Part shown: piece after piece, positions 38,745-48,960 of the stretch
Layout of the letters: each line of letters opens with the position of its first letter
How positions within the stretch are numbered: position 1 is the stretch's first letter
Origin: Tethya wilhelma
Taxonomy: Eukaryota > Porifera > Demospongiae > Tethyida > Tethyidae
Assembly: GCA_964030475.1 (NCBI GenBank)
Contig: CAXIPT010000002.1
Span: forward strand, 14,719,095 to 14,783,094
Direction: 5' to 3'
Length of the DNA stretch: 64,000 nt
The notes under the pieces: generated by a model
What the model was told of the DNA's origin: nothing
The model's input: only the letters and a program-made list of their open reading frames with translations
Databases searched by the model: none
Position numbers and translations under genes: made by a program

Positions 38745-39735
38745 CACATTGTGATTTCATAGAATAACTTAATCAAAATGCCAAGAGTGCATTTTTTGTT
38801 GCAGTTAGTGCACATAATAGGCTTGTATAATAATTATACCTGACATTGTACAATGCCATATTCCTTCTGTTGAACAGAGAAGGCTCCATCTAATTTCACT
38901 AGCCTGCTCAGCGACTCTACAGCTACAGATCTATAGTTGCTAAATGCAACCTAGACTAGAACCATGCTTCCAATCTATAGGGCTCTTCTGGTTTTGGAGG
39001 GTTTTCACTTTCAAACTTGTTTGTTTACGATAGAAGTGAATTTTATTAGTCTATACGTGACAATAGCTGCTAGCACACTGCTCTCTACGGGCCACAAAAC
39101 AGTCATATAGCAGAAAAATTTGGTGGATTTTGATAACTACAGTTATTGCACAAGAGTGAAATAACTTACATTGCATGTAGATTATGACATGAGTTATCAC
39201 AATACCTTCATTGTTCCTTCGAGTACATTGTGTGCTGCTGTGACAAGCAAGGATTGGACAAATGTTGAATCCCTATTTTCACAAAGACCACGAGCAGCTT
39301 CTAACACTTGTCTACTAGCTTTCAAAGTGAAGTCACATAACACAGGTAGGTCAGACTGCATTTGCTGAACAAAAGTATACAAAAAATCCTTTGAACTAAC
39401 ATGATCCACATAATACTATTTGAGACTAATCTTACTTGATCAATACTCCTCAATGTCTTTTGAGCAACATTAGTCAAATTCTGGACAGACTCTACTAGAG
39501 AGTGTGCAGAAGGCATAAGATCAGGGTAGGCAGTGATTCCATTGTTCTCTGACAGAGTAGCCAAAAATGATACCTTTGCATTTGTGTAAAAGAAAAAAAA
39601 ACAACAAATAACTACTGCTTGACACAATTCTGAGTTCAGATGGCTAACCTGAGATGCTATAGGAGCAAGCACTAGTTCAAGAGAACGTGTTTGGACCAAA
39701 GAAGAGAGCAGAGTTGAACTTGAACTAGTAGCCAT
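31647..39735 (-). CDS. VCL: Vinculin with rearranged and expanded repeat modules
   Basis: First exons are 39735-39649, 39573-39436 and 39364-39206; later ones run down to 31,647. The head matches the vinculin start (a T-R-S-L-E-L-V-L-A-P-I-A pattern, then an acidic loop and PDL). Later come a DASEV+KIV segment, a VVDQVTDTFVETSAPITSLVKVA region and the LTPRVVSAA...W module (37014-36806). The tail has NPIVLVAKKMSKQM and QCTDEKIKTDLQ..IPTLSTQL, which are vinculin- rather than alpha-catenin-like. Three further LTPxxxxAA...W modules occur at about 34,868-34,624, 34,140-34,009 and 33,185-32,960. A Ser/Thr-rich stretch lies around 35,440-35,070. The classic tail ending is replaced by a basic, Ser-rich extension. 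Vinculin links integrin and cadherin adhesions to actin. An alternative start at 39,750 (adding five residues) is possible. Exact middle exon borders were not all fixed. Confidence 0.85.
34484..34546. repeat. Short TAGTCT foldback remnant in a vinculin intron
   Basis: It starts TAGTCTTGAGTAACCAGACC and ends GGCTATGCAAGACTA. The body reads like the left end of the 17,913-18,542 element (CGCTCCACCTATATGGCTCC) joined to its right terminus, so it is probably an internally deleted relative. No target duplication is visible. Confidence 0.5.
38697..38741 (+). repeat. (TG)n microsatellite
   Basis: About 22 TG units lie in a vinculin intron immediately beside the exon encoding the DASEV region. The Thr-His repeat open on the minus strand is intronic. 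Confidence 0.9.
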
Positions 39736-40174
39736 CTTAGCCAGACACACCTACTAAAGCTCAAACAGAGATCCGCCCACTTTTATAAATAATTTTATTC
39801 ATTGCACATCAATACCACCCAGTAGCTTTGACACCACTAATCTCAACTCTTGCTAATAAGAGAGTTTTCCATCCATGCATCATGATACCTAATAAGCCAT
39901 GCACATATAAATCTTTGCTACTTAGCTGGACTAGTTATTGAGCACCTCAGCATAAGGGATTATTATTGTGGAAGCAGAAGGCCAATTACATACATGTCAT
40001 AAGATTTTAAAGTTAAGTATTGACTTCAGCAGTACAAAATATGAAAGCTATTCATAGTATAGTGTGGAACAATGATGCAATGCATTCTAGTCTTAATCAT
40101 AGATAGAACTTAGCACTGTTGAAGCACAGTTTCAATATTGTTAAAAGTGTGTGTATATAATTATGTATAGTATT
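39736..40174. other. Spacer between vinculin and acid phosphatase genes
   Basis: About 440 bp of AT-rich sequence lies between the vinculin start and the stop of the next minus-strand gene. It must hold the vinculin promoter and the phosphatase 3' end. No strong motif was seen. Confidence 0.5.
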
Positions 40175-43100
40175 TTATGAGTACCACTTCCATTTATTCT
40201 TGCTAGACTGGCCACACAGTTTAGTTGCATCAATAGGAACCACGGTTTCCACATACTTTGAAAAAAACTCAAAATCACACAGATCAGTTTTAGAGCCACA
40301 AAAAGGAAGTTGTAGAACCTTTCCATTGTATATCATCCTCACATAATACTTATGACTGCCTTGGCTCTCCAATGTAGTACTGCTATAGAGTTCAAGAAGA
40401 ATCACTGAGGCATAAGAAGGCCAAATACCATCATCAACTTGAAGAGACACCAGAAGAGGAATCACTATGAAGAAAGTGTACATTCGGCTTAAAAATCACG
40501 TTACACACTACTATAATTTATAGTTAACTCACAGGTGGTATCATGGCCAGAGTAGAGCAAGAACTTCTGGCTGGTCTTTCCAGAAACCATTAAATTCATA
40601 TTCTATACATACACATAGACAAAACTTTAATACTATACACTAAACACATTTTACACAAGCAAGAAACAATCATAAACACATGATAGTGAGAACCAATCTT
40701 ACTTGCCATAATTCTTTTAGTAAAAATCCAATGCCAACTTGCGCATTCTCTGAAATAGATGGGTACTTGAAGGAATTATAAAATTGCCAAGCCAACTCAG
40801 TCCATGTTCTATCATATAAATCATCTGTCATGCCTTTAGGCCATTCCAGACTATGACAATAGTGTGTTCTGAGGCAGTCTGCAAAGTGGTCTAAATCACT
40901 TTCATCAACAGAGAAGTTAGTGGCCAATTTAATATCATCCAGAAGAGACTTGGTTGTATTAGAGTGCCTCTTCCGTACAGTACTGTTGAGAAAATCGGCA
41001 GAATAGTTTCCATACTTTGGACAGAGGCTACATCGAACAAGCACAATCATCACAATAGTTAGCTTTACCAAGTAAGATTTCACTTACACTGGGTTGGCAG
41101 TCATATAGTCATACTCAACATCAAGTGTATGGACTGAAAGTACTTCAGTGTCGATATCTTCTTGCGGAGGGTACATACCAAGTACTAAACTTTGTGCTGA
41201 CTAGATTAAGACATAAAGTCACCTAATTGAGGAAGTATTTAACACTGACTGTACTTACTTGAAGTGTTCTTGGAACATCTGTAATAGCAAAACACAAATC
41301 ACAAAACATGAATTTATTGTATACTATAATTATGTTATATCTTGCAATGACTACACATTTTGATCATTCCAAACACATGCAGGGATAGCTAACTTTACAA
41401 AGCGTGCAACAGTCATTGTAAACACTTCTGAGTGCTGCATGAAATACACAATAGCAGAAACACTTTGTGGGTACAAAATTTTGCACACAAGAAAAAATTC
41501 ATGATCTTTAATTTCATACGCACAACTAAGCCTTGTCCCTAGGCCCTCTGCCTGCTGCTGTTCCTCAATAATTAAATTCAATAATAGCAGCACACAGAAG
41601 GCCTGGGAACAAGGCTAAGCACATGGAGCGCCTACATGTATTGTACAATGCAGAAGTCTTTGTATGTTAGAAAATTTACACCATACCAAATTTCCCACTG
41701 TAATTTTAGTAGGAACACCAAGTTAACAACCATACATATTTCTGGCTATAATTGTGGTACTAGCTATTAAACACATAGCTCTTACTATTGAGTGTGCTCA
41801 AAAAATATGCTATATAGTGCCAAAACTATGACATTTCCATGCAAGCAGGACTAGTGTATTAATATTTGACCCGTAAATGAATTCTTTCCAGGAAATTATT
41901 TCAACTAGCTATAGCTGTCAATATTATTTGCCATAGTTAAAGCAATTTAAATCAGAAAAGAAAGTGAAACCACAAAATGACTTACTGTCACTTCTGATGA
42001 ACATTTCTTGCTTGTCCAGTTTCTCACTTAAAAATCCACTGTCAACATATGCTTTCTTCATCACTTTTCCATTTGAAAGTTGTTGAACAAACCCAATTGT
42101 GGTCAACTGTCCAACAGAGCAGTTACCATCAAGTGGTTCTCTTCCAATTCCAAATACTGTAAACATAAATTATCACAAGTCTTTAGTTACGATAAAAACT
42201 ATTATCTGTCCATCCATACCTATTATTACTACTATATCAGTGTAATATAACTATATTCGCTATAAGTATAGCATACATGCTGAAGGTTATTATCATAATC
42301 TGATCCATGATCACCTTTTCGATATAGCCTTGGTACAACTTTGCCATACTCTCCATCTGAATTCATTGGTATCTCTCCATTAGTGAGGTAGCAATTCCAC
42401 AGCGAACTATCACCAGGCCAACAATAATCTCCTGTCCATGGAGTACGATCACCATGTCTAAAGAAAATAACCACACAAGTCATATATTAGTATCAGGTGT
42501 CCCTTTGTCAATGAGTACCTCAACCTAGCTAACTTATACTAATCGTTCATGATGGTACCAGTGATTCAAAGGCTCTACCTTATTTTACAATCATAAAGCT
42601 ACTGTAACACTACATATAATTATGTTATTCGTGGTAAAATTGTCGTATAAATGTGCTCAGTGGACTACAGTTGACAGGCACTACAATAATATGATGGCTA
42701 GCTGACTGTTTTTGAGATTGCTAATCAGGCCCCACCAGTGGCAATTTTATCCGACAAAGAGTCAATCTTCCACAAAGAACAGTAACAAGGGGAGAACATT
42801 CGGTCCTAAGAGTTGGCTTCCCTGTTCCTTTACCTGAAACAGAGCTAGCCTCATAATGAGTTTAGGTAGCTGAATGGTCACCTGTAACATCACATTGTAT
42901 AGTGGTCCTGTTGAGCTTGCATATTTTTCCACACGTGATCTTTTTAACATTTAACATCCTATACATATTATTATCATATGAAACCGTGTATTGCACTGTG
43001 CTAGTCTCGTTCCTAAACCTCTCTTTTGCTGGCGAAAGAGGAGAGGTCTAGAGAGAAGACTAGTGCTGAGCTGGCACTTTGATACAATCACATCTGTGCA

Positions 43101-43545
43101 TGTGACCACGTGGGTAAAGTATAATTTGAATAGATCATGCATACGTGCACCAGTTCAGCATGACACTGAAGACTGTCTTATCTCTTCTGTTATCAAGTTA
43201 AACCAAATAATTTTCTAGCTTCCCACATGCACAGACTGAATCATACAATATATCAGATTCTCTGAATGAATTGCTCCACCAATACAATAAAAAAATGCAT
43301 CTCTTATATAATCTAACATGCACCAATTCCAGTGGTAACCTGATAATAGCTTGTACTTGAACCAGGTCTAGCTTTTCACCATCATGTTCTTTCGGAGCCA
43401 GGGGCACTTCCCATCTACCTGCAGAACCACAATCATTTCCTGGAAGGGAAGTACTAGACCTTGCAAATACTGTACTAGTTTGTTTAGTTAGTACAAAAGC
43501 AAACGACATATAGAAGACACCAACAAACGACATCTTCACATGCAA
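40175..43545 (-). CDS. Secreted or lysosomal histidine acid phosphatase (PXYLP1-like)
   Basis: Exons (minus): 43545-43340 (with a hydrophobic signal-like start, possibly from ATG 43,533), 42457-42287, 42156-41986, about 41280-41262, about 41205-41098, about 41041-40703, about 40610-40525, about 40465-40175. The catalytic RHGDRTP motif is formed across the first junction, and the proton-donor motif SGHDTT lies near the C-terminus. The segment CSVGQLTTIGFVQQLSNGK resembles 2-phosphoxylose phosphatase (PXYLP1, ACPL2), while the C-terminal part also resembles lysosomal acid phosphatases. Members of the family cleave phosphomonoesters through a phosphohistidine. If PXYLP1-like, it would act in the Golgi on the proteoglycan linker. 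Cysteines and NxS/T sites fit an exported protein. Confidence 0.82.
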
Positions 43546-43655
43546 ACTGTGTTAACAGTTCAGCACATGTGAGCAAGCCCCTCGATTAACTTGGGGCGGG
43601 TGCAATCAACGTCTTCAAAACCGGAAGTATTTTGAAGTGACATATACTAGTTAGG

Positions 43656-43808
43656 CAGAGGAGGTACGACACGAGTGCGCCTTTGCTGAGCTGGCAAATG
43701 GGGTGCACGTGATAATCTCTCATTGGGAAGTATTGTGGTCACGTGATTGGAATGTAATTAACAGACTTGCCAGCTCAGCAAAGGCGCACTCGTGTCGTAC
43801 CTCCTCTG
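43656..43808. mobile_element. 153-bp foldback MITE, copy 1, with perfect 9-bp target duplication
   Basis: It starts CAGAGGAGGTACGACACGAG and ends CTCGTGTCGTACCTCCTCTG; the inverted arms are about 45 bp. It is flanked by CTAGTTAGG at 43,647-43,655 and 43,809-43,817, identical over 9 bp. A 9-bp duplication points to a Mutator-like transposase in trans. Confidence 0.9.
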
Positions 43809-43817
43809 CTAGTTAGG

Positions 43818-43881
43818 TAGTCTCGCGTGCTGGCCAGACCCCCAACGGAAAATTCCGTTGGGGGTCTGGCACGCGAGACTA
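43818..43881. repeat. 64-bp palindrome, TAGTCTCGCG...CGCGAGACTA
   Basis: A near-perfect hairpin, with CCAGACCCCCAACGGAA mirrored by TTCCGTTGGGGGTCTGG, lies immediately after the target duplication of the preceding MITE. It shares the TAGTCT..G terminal style with the elements at 17,594 and 17,913. No 9-bp duplication is seen here. Confidence 0.75.
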
Positions 43882-44074
43882 CTATAAAATCAACCTTCGA
43901 TTTTCGGACAACTGACATATGCACTATTTAGCTTAGGTTGATGATTAAAGAAACGTACCTTCAAACGCTGATTTGCTTCTTGTGGTATCCGAGAAATTGC
44001 CGCTCGAAGACAAAAATGCTGAGTCAGCAAATTCAAAAGTGAGCACGTGATCACCTTTAGATTTGCGGCGGCCC

Positions 44075-44227
44075 CAGAGGAGGTACGACACGAGTGCGCC
44101 TTTGCTGAGCTGGCAAACGAGGTGCACGTGATCAATTCTCATTGTAAAGTATTGAGGTCACATGATCGGAATGTAATTAACGGACTTGTCAGCTCAGCAA
44201 AGGCGCACTCGTGTCGTACCTCCTCTG
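44075..44227. mobile_element. 153-bp foldback MITE, copy 2, with perfect 9-bp target duplication
   Basis: Same length and termini as copy 1, with an interior that differs by scattered substitutions. It is flanked by CGGCGGCCC at 44,066-44,074 and 44,228-44,236, identical over 9 bp. Two copies within 420 bp in unrelated target sites show independent insertions. Confidence 0.92.
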
Positions 44228-44264
44228 CGGCGGCCCGGCCAGCGCAGCTCCTCCGGATCTGACG

Positions 44265-44831
44265 TAGCCTCGTCCTCGTTCCCAGGCCCAAAAGAGAGGG
44301 CCTGGTACACACTGTTTGCGCATGCGCATAATTATCCAATTTCTGATAATTTTGCATACTATCGTGTAACGTCCGTATATTTTGACGTCATTATTCGATT
44401 ACATCGTGAAAGTATTGAGAAGATTGATTGATAGCAGTAGTGATTCTATCTGGAGCTGAATTGGCTTTAGTATAGTTCAGAGAAGATTAGCTAATAAATT
44501 TCTACCTATATTTATCGTTGAGCGAGTTTCTGTGATTTTTCCAGAGCCAGGACACTCATTTATCGATACAGTCAATTCAGCTGTTGGCTTTAAGTATTAT
44601 AAACTGACCAGGTAATACTAGATTCTGTTTCAAACATTTTTTAGGTCAGAAAGGGTCTATAAATGGCCTCTAAAAGAGTCTAAAACTTGTTTTAGTGTCC
44701 GTATGTCTACGTCACGAATGGACACACCCACAAAAGATTACAAAACCACACGGATTTTCGGCAATAATTACGCGCATGCGCAAACAGTGTGTACCAGGCC
44801 CTCTTGGGCCTGGGGACTGGGGACGAGGCTA
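44265..44831. mobile_element. 567-bp transposon with TAGCCTCG termini and perfect 9-bp target duplication
   Basis: Inverted termini of about 70 bp start TAGCCTCGTCC, continue through CCCAGGCCC and GGGCCTGGTACACACTGT, and reach GCGCATGCGC. It is flanked by GATCTGACG at 44,256-44,264 and 44,832-44,840. It has no transposase and is probably non-autonomous; it is related by its ends to the element at 8,998-9,316. Confidence 0.9.
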
Positions 44832-45071
44832 GATCTGACGGAGCTCCGTGTGTTCAGTGAAACGAAGAGTTTGGTTGCGGGAAACCCTCCCTGTCACACT
44901 TTCTGAAGCTAAAGAGTAAAAGTTATAAGACTATCCAGGTGTTTTCTGTTGCAACACTTGTCAAAGGTGAGAAATCTGATGAGATACCTGTAGGAAAAGT
45001 CCATATACTGCATAAGAGGCAGATGCAGCTGAAACGCTACAGCTGAAGCAGATGCAGCTGAAACGCTACAT

Positions 45072-45588
45072 GCATGCATATATATGTCTTTATATGGTTC
45101 ATCCTTGTGGTCTGTTGCCTCTAGTGAGCTTCGATCATTAGAAGTCTGCTACAATAACATACTTCGTAAGATCTGGAACCTACCAGGTAGATGTCGTACC
45201 ACTATCCTGCATTTGATCAGTGGCCTTCCCAGCATCCGTGATGTTGTTCTACGTCGTTCTCGTACTCTTGTTCTTTCTGCTGTTCGTCACTCCTCTTCTA
45301 CTATGCTATCTGATATCTTTTCTCAGAGCTATTCTCTCATTTACACTTCTTTTGGAGTCAACAATCTGACTGGACATCTTCACAAGAAGACACACCAATC
45401 TGCTCATGTGCTTTGTGCTAATTTCATTCGGGATGCTAGAATCAACTCTTCCCTGAACACACACCTTGAGAGTGAGATCATATATATGTGTACTGCTTAA
45501 TTAAATCTAACTCTTTTCATTATTACTATATATAATTATATGTGTCTGTATGTACTACTTATTTACCTCTGCACCTATTGTGGTGTGT

Positions 45589-45621
<33 letters not shown>
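45072..45621 (+). mobile_element. 5'-truncated LINE with (AAT)n tail
   Basis: The only coding part is the C-terminal end of a non-LTR reverse transcriptase. It is followed by about 100 bp of 3' UTR and an AAT microsatellite (45,589-45,621). A microsatellite tail and 5' truncation are typical of target-primed reverse transcription by CR1/L2/RTE-type elements. Confidence 0.65.
45084..45500 (+). pseudogene. LINE reverse transcriptase C-terminal fragment
   Basis: A 138-residue open frame starts with LYGSSLW and includes a CYNNILRKIW segment, then ends with NFIRDARINSS. This resembles the region downstream of the RT thumb in many LINEs, where YGS..W and N..LR+I+ are common. The catalytic palm is absent. 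Confidence 0.65.
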
Positions 45622-45765
45622 TGGGGTAGTCCCAGCTATCATATAATACACAAATTAAGAACTGAAGTTCTTTCTGGATATCTGGATATGGCCACTAACT
45701 GAATTTAGTTAGGTTTCAAGTGTTGCTAAGAATGGTCCTGTTATGTGGTATATTTCTGACTGTAG

Positions 45766-46017
45766 ATGTCTGAGCCGACCTACAAAGTTTTGTTTGAACT
45801 ACTAGAAGAAGCTGAAACAAAGGCAGACCTCAATTGCACCTTCTCCACTGCCAAACTGCTAACTGTGAGGTTCTGCGAACTATATCCTCATGTTACAGTC
45901 AGTAAACCTGGCCGCTCAGAGACTGGACCTATCAAGAAAGGAACTTTGAGCGGGGCAGATCGAGAGGCATACTTGGAAAGAGTGTGGCTACCTAGGATAA
46001 GGAATGTACAAGGTTAG
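45766..46017 (+). CDS. Unrecognised exon-like ORF, function unknown
   Basis: An open frame of 83 codons starts at an ATG placed right after a TGTAG acceptor-like site and runs to GTTAG, a donor-like site. The protein looks real in composition: an acidic N-terminal helix (LLEEAETKADL) followed by basic and turn-rich sequence ending in LERVWLPRIRN. No family was recognised. It lies between a LINE fragment and a DIRS-type element, so it may be an exon of a transposon or a host exon stranded among transposons. Confidence 0.35.
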   Translation: MSEPTYKVLFELLEEAETKADLNCTFSTAKLLTVRFCELYPHVTVSKPGRSETGPIKKGTLSGADREAYLERVWLPRIRNVQG

Positions 46018-46226
46018 ATGTATTTGTGTGTATGCAATTTAAGGCATGAAATTGCTGATCATGATTAAGAGCCTGACGGTCTGATATAATTATATAGGCT
46101 TGACTGCATGTGCATGAGGGTGTACACTCTACTGAGCTGCCATAATAAGTGCATGTTTGCGTGCAGGTGACATGTTTGCAATAAATTTTTATATTCATAT
46201 CACATATGCAGGCTGAAGTATACATG

Positions 46227-46289
46227 CATCTCTCACCTAAACCCGCATGCATTGACTACATATGCACAGCATGGGTATGGCCAGCACTG
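46227..46289 (-). repeat. 63-bp direct repeat, outer copy
   Basis: Identical to 47,140-47,202 by eye; begins CATCTCTCACCTAAACCCGC. Likely the distal (B2-type) split repeat of the DIRS/Ngaro element. Confidence 0.7.
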
Positions 46290-47139
46290 GAATGAAATGG
46301 CCAGCACTGAGGCGGCAAAGCTTTAATGAGTAGAACAGTGAAGGACACAAGGTGCACAAAATATAAGCAGGAAGGTGCTACAGGAGTTACAAAAAAAATG
46401 ACTTTAATGATGATGAAGTCTCTGAAGAACACACCACACAGCGTGAATTTAGGATGCATCCCGGTCGATGCATCCAGGGGAAAAAACCCCAGGCCTACAA
46501 AAAAAACCCATACATTGGTGGGAAAAAATTAGAACTGGGGGCAAAAAACCCAAACAGAAATAAACGACACAGTCTATGAGTGTGGGACTGGGGTCCCAGG
46601 TGTAGGTGCTAGAAGCACATATGCAGCATCCCGGTGCTGAAGGGGCATGAAAGGTACGTCCATGATAGGGGCTATGCCGGCAGCCCTGTGCGGCCTGAGA
46701 CAAGCGTCCTACACCCATGAGGAGTTCGGACATCCACATACGGTCCGCTTGACCGTAGAGCTCACAGTTGGCGATCATGAGTGTGTGTGAAGGTAAAAAA
46801 AAGGACAACAACAATATAACAACAGGGTAGCAACACAAATCTGAAAACCCCAGCAAGCGGCTGGTCACAGTAGCCGCTTACACTTACCGGATCCAGGCAA
46901 AGAAAAACACAGCTTTGCCGTTGAGTGGCGCTGAGAATGGGCTTGTTTACCGCTAAACCACTTTTATATCACCCAGCTGACCAATCAGCTGCCCGCCAGC
47001 CATGTAAGCAACATGACAAATTGCATTCCACAGTAACCAAGCCCGCGCTGCGTACCGCACCCCCACGTGGCAAGCATGCAACCATACCAATGAGAGCTTA
47101 TTTTCTGTCTAATTCACTACGCTCAAACGAAAGAAAATA

Positions 47140-47202
47140 CATCTCTCACCTAAACCCGCATGCATTGACTACATATGCACAGCATGGGTATGGCCAGCAC
47201 TG
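47140..47202 (-). repeat. 63-bp direct repeat, inner copy
   Basis: Identical to 46,227-46,289 by eye. It lies 148 bp beyond the tyrosine recombinase stop, where a B1-type split repeat would be expected. Confidence 0.7.
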
Positions 47203-47350
47203 AGAACTCAAAGAAGGTGTAGTCTGGTTGAGACCAAGCTAGCGGACTTAGCTAGGCCAGCCTAATAATGCCTGGGAAAGGATAATTGGAACTAAAATTA
47301 GCAATGCTATGAGAATTAACAAAGGCCATCTGGCCAACAGTACAGAATGG

Positions 47351-48424
47351 TCAAAGACCAAGTTTTTGCGAAACTGTGAGGCGTACAGCCAGGTCGTCCT
47401 TGACGTAGCCGTCCTTGGCATTCTCACTCTGCCATCTGCCATGCCGCTTAAAGAGCCTGTCTGGGACACCCGCATTGGCTGCTGCCGAAGCCCCTCCTGC
47501 CCGGAGGCTGTGAAGGCCGAATCTCTTCCGGTCCAGGCCGATCGCGGCCAGCTTGGCGAGCACCAACTCTCGGACACGTGAGTAACTGAGGCCGCCGCTC
47601 TTCCTAAGCCAAGACCCATTCTTGGAGGTCGATATCCCCCTGAACAAGAGCTTGTCTGGGTCCCCAGTGATAGAGGCCATGGCCATATAGCGCTCTAACA
47701 TACCCACGGGGCAGAGCTTGGTCTTGGTCCTGGCGATAGGGACCCAAGCCCCATCCCGGAGCTGGTCTGTCTTGCTGGCTTCCACAAATACCTCTGCATG
47801 CTCGGCATAGGTGTGGACGTCGGACTCTTTTAGATTGGACAGCTCGTCGAACCTGAAAAAACAGGCATAGCCCAATAGGCACAGTGACAAGGTGCGAATG
47901 TCACTCAGGGAGGCATCCGAGCCCCCAAACTGGTCCACCAACCGGGCCAGGATGTCAGCGGTGATTGGCTCCTTCTTTGTGCTAGGGCGAGCCAGGATCC
48001 GCTTGGCTCCCTCCATCACTTGCTGCACTAGCTGGTGTGAGGTAACGTCCTCTTGCATGGCCATCTTGTGCACCCAGGACAGTGCGCTCACTGCTTCAGT
48101 GACAGGTGCAGCAGACGGGCTCTTCTGTAACAGGAAATTAAGGTACAGAGCCACATGGAGAGGCTTTGCAGGTAGCACTGATACGCTCGGCTTTGAAGAA
48201 GCCCAAGTCTTCCAGCGGCTGAATGCTCCACTGTATTTCTTCACAGTGCTGGGTGCTCTGCTCCTGAAGGCCACCATAGGTAGTGTCTTCGCCAGCTCCA
48301 CCAGGCTTGGGTCCTCCAGCTCTTTAATGTCTGCCCAGACACCTTTGCTGAGAACGTCTGTAGTTGAGCAAAACGTGCAAGAATGGTAAGAAAAAGACCA
48401 TGCATCTTGCTGGCATGCAAGCAT
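47351..48424 (-). CDS. DIRS-type tyrosine recombinase
   Basis: An intact 357-codon frame. An N-terminal SAM-like helical domain (STVKKYSGAFSRWKTW) precedes the catalytic domain with the expected residues: Arg in CFFRFDEL, HSLR, HGRW and the nucleophile Tyr in DGYV. The enzyme would resolve circular cDNA into the genome without target duplication. The first ATG may not be used, because an acceptor-like CTACAG at about 48,362 just upstream of ACGTTCTC suggests splicing from an upstream exon. The frame shows no damage. Confidence 0.85.
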   Translation of the reverse strand: MLACQQDAWSFSYHSCTFCSTTDVLSKGVWADIKELEDPSLVELAKTLPMVAFRSRAPSTVKKYSGAFSRWKTWASSKPSVSVLPAKPLHVALYLNFLLQKSPSAAPVTEAVSALSWVHKMAMQEDVTSHQLVQQVMEGAKRILARPSTKKEPITADILARLVDQFGGSDASLSDIRTLSLCLLGYACFFRFDELSNLKESDVHTYAEHAEVFVEASKTDQLRDGAWVPIARTKTKLCPVGMLERYMAMASITGDPDKLLFRGISTSKNGSWLRKSGGLSYSRVRELVLAKLAAIGLDRKRFGLHSLRAGGASAAANAGVPDRLFKRHGRWQSENAKDGYVKDDLAVRLTVSQKLGL

Positions 48425-48635
48425 GCACGGAGCTATATACTAATAGTATATGAACGTATGATAAAACCCTAGGAGGTAGGAGCACATCTCTAGCCACAAC
48501 TGGACCCTGAACCAAGGTCACTATAGACTGAGAGCAAGCCACCGCGCCCCGTGAACAAGGTCGCCAAACTTTGGCTACCAAAGTGGCGTATGCTCAGCCT
48601 ATGGAAACCACTCATAAGTCAAGAAACCTACTTAC

Positions 48636-48792
48636 CACCGAGGTTGCAGTGACCACCGAGGTCGCATCCTAAACGGCCACCGAGGTCGTATCTTAAACGG
48701 CCACCGAGGCCGCATCATGGCCACCGAGGTCGCATCATAAATGACCACCGAGGTCGCAATTACATAAAAGACCACCGAGGTCGTAACAACAG
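48636..48792 (-). repeat. CCACCGAGGTCG minisatellite
   Basis: Seven copies of a core CCACCGAGGTCG(C/T) are separated by 6-18 bp spacers such as CATCCTAAACGG. It lies between the RT-RNase H and recombinase frames of the DIRS-type element. The CCACCGAGGT unit is itself partly self-complementary. Confidence 0.85.
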
Positions 48793-48960
48793 CATAAAAG
48801 CCGATTGCATAGCAAATCGCTAAAGCGGGGTGCACAAAAAGAGCAGAAAACAGCACTTGAGCCCAAAACTTTTCTTTTTTTTTTTAACTAGAACAGCAAG
48901 CAAGCAGAGAAATGATCTGATTAAAATATAAGCCGTCCCAGGACAGCACAGTAACAAAAA

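Noticed and set aside
38485..38760. Thr-His repeat protein on the minus strand
   Set aside because: The repeat is a (TG)n microsatellite in an intron; only the adjacent DASEV exon is coding.
46449..46868. 139-codon minus-strand frame
   Set aside because: Lies in the 850-bp non-coding segment between the 63-bp repeats and has no recognisable domain.
47309..48389. Plus-strand open frames opposite the tyrosine recombinase
   Set aside because: Shadow frames of a strongly supported gene on the minus strand.
48636..48792. CRISPR-like array of CCACCGAGGTCG repeats
   Set aside because: Repeats are short, spacers are variable and very short, and the context is an animal retroelement; it is a minisatellite.
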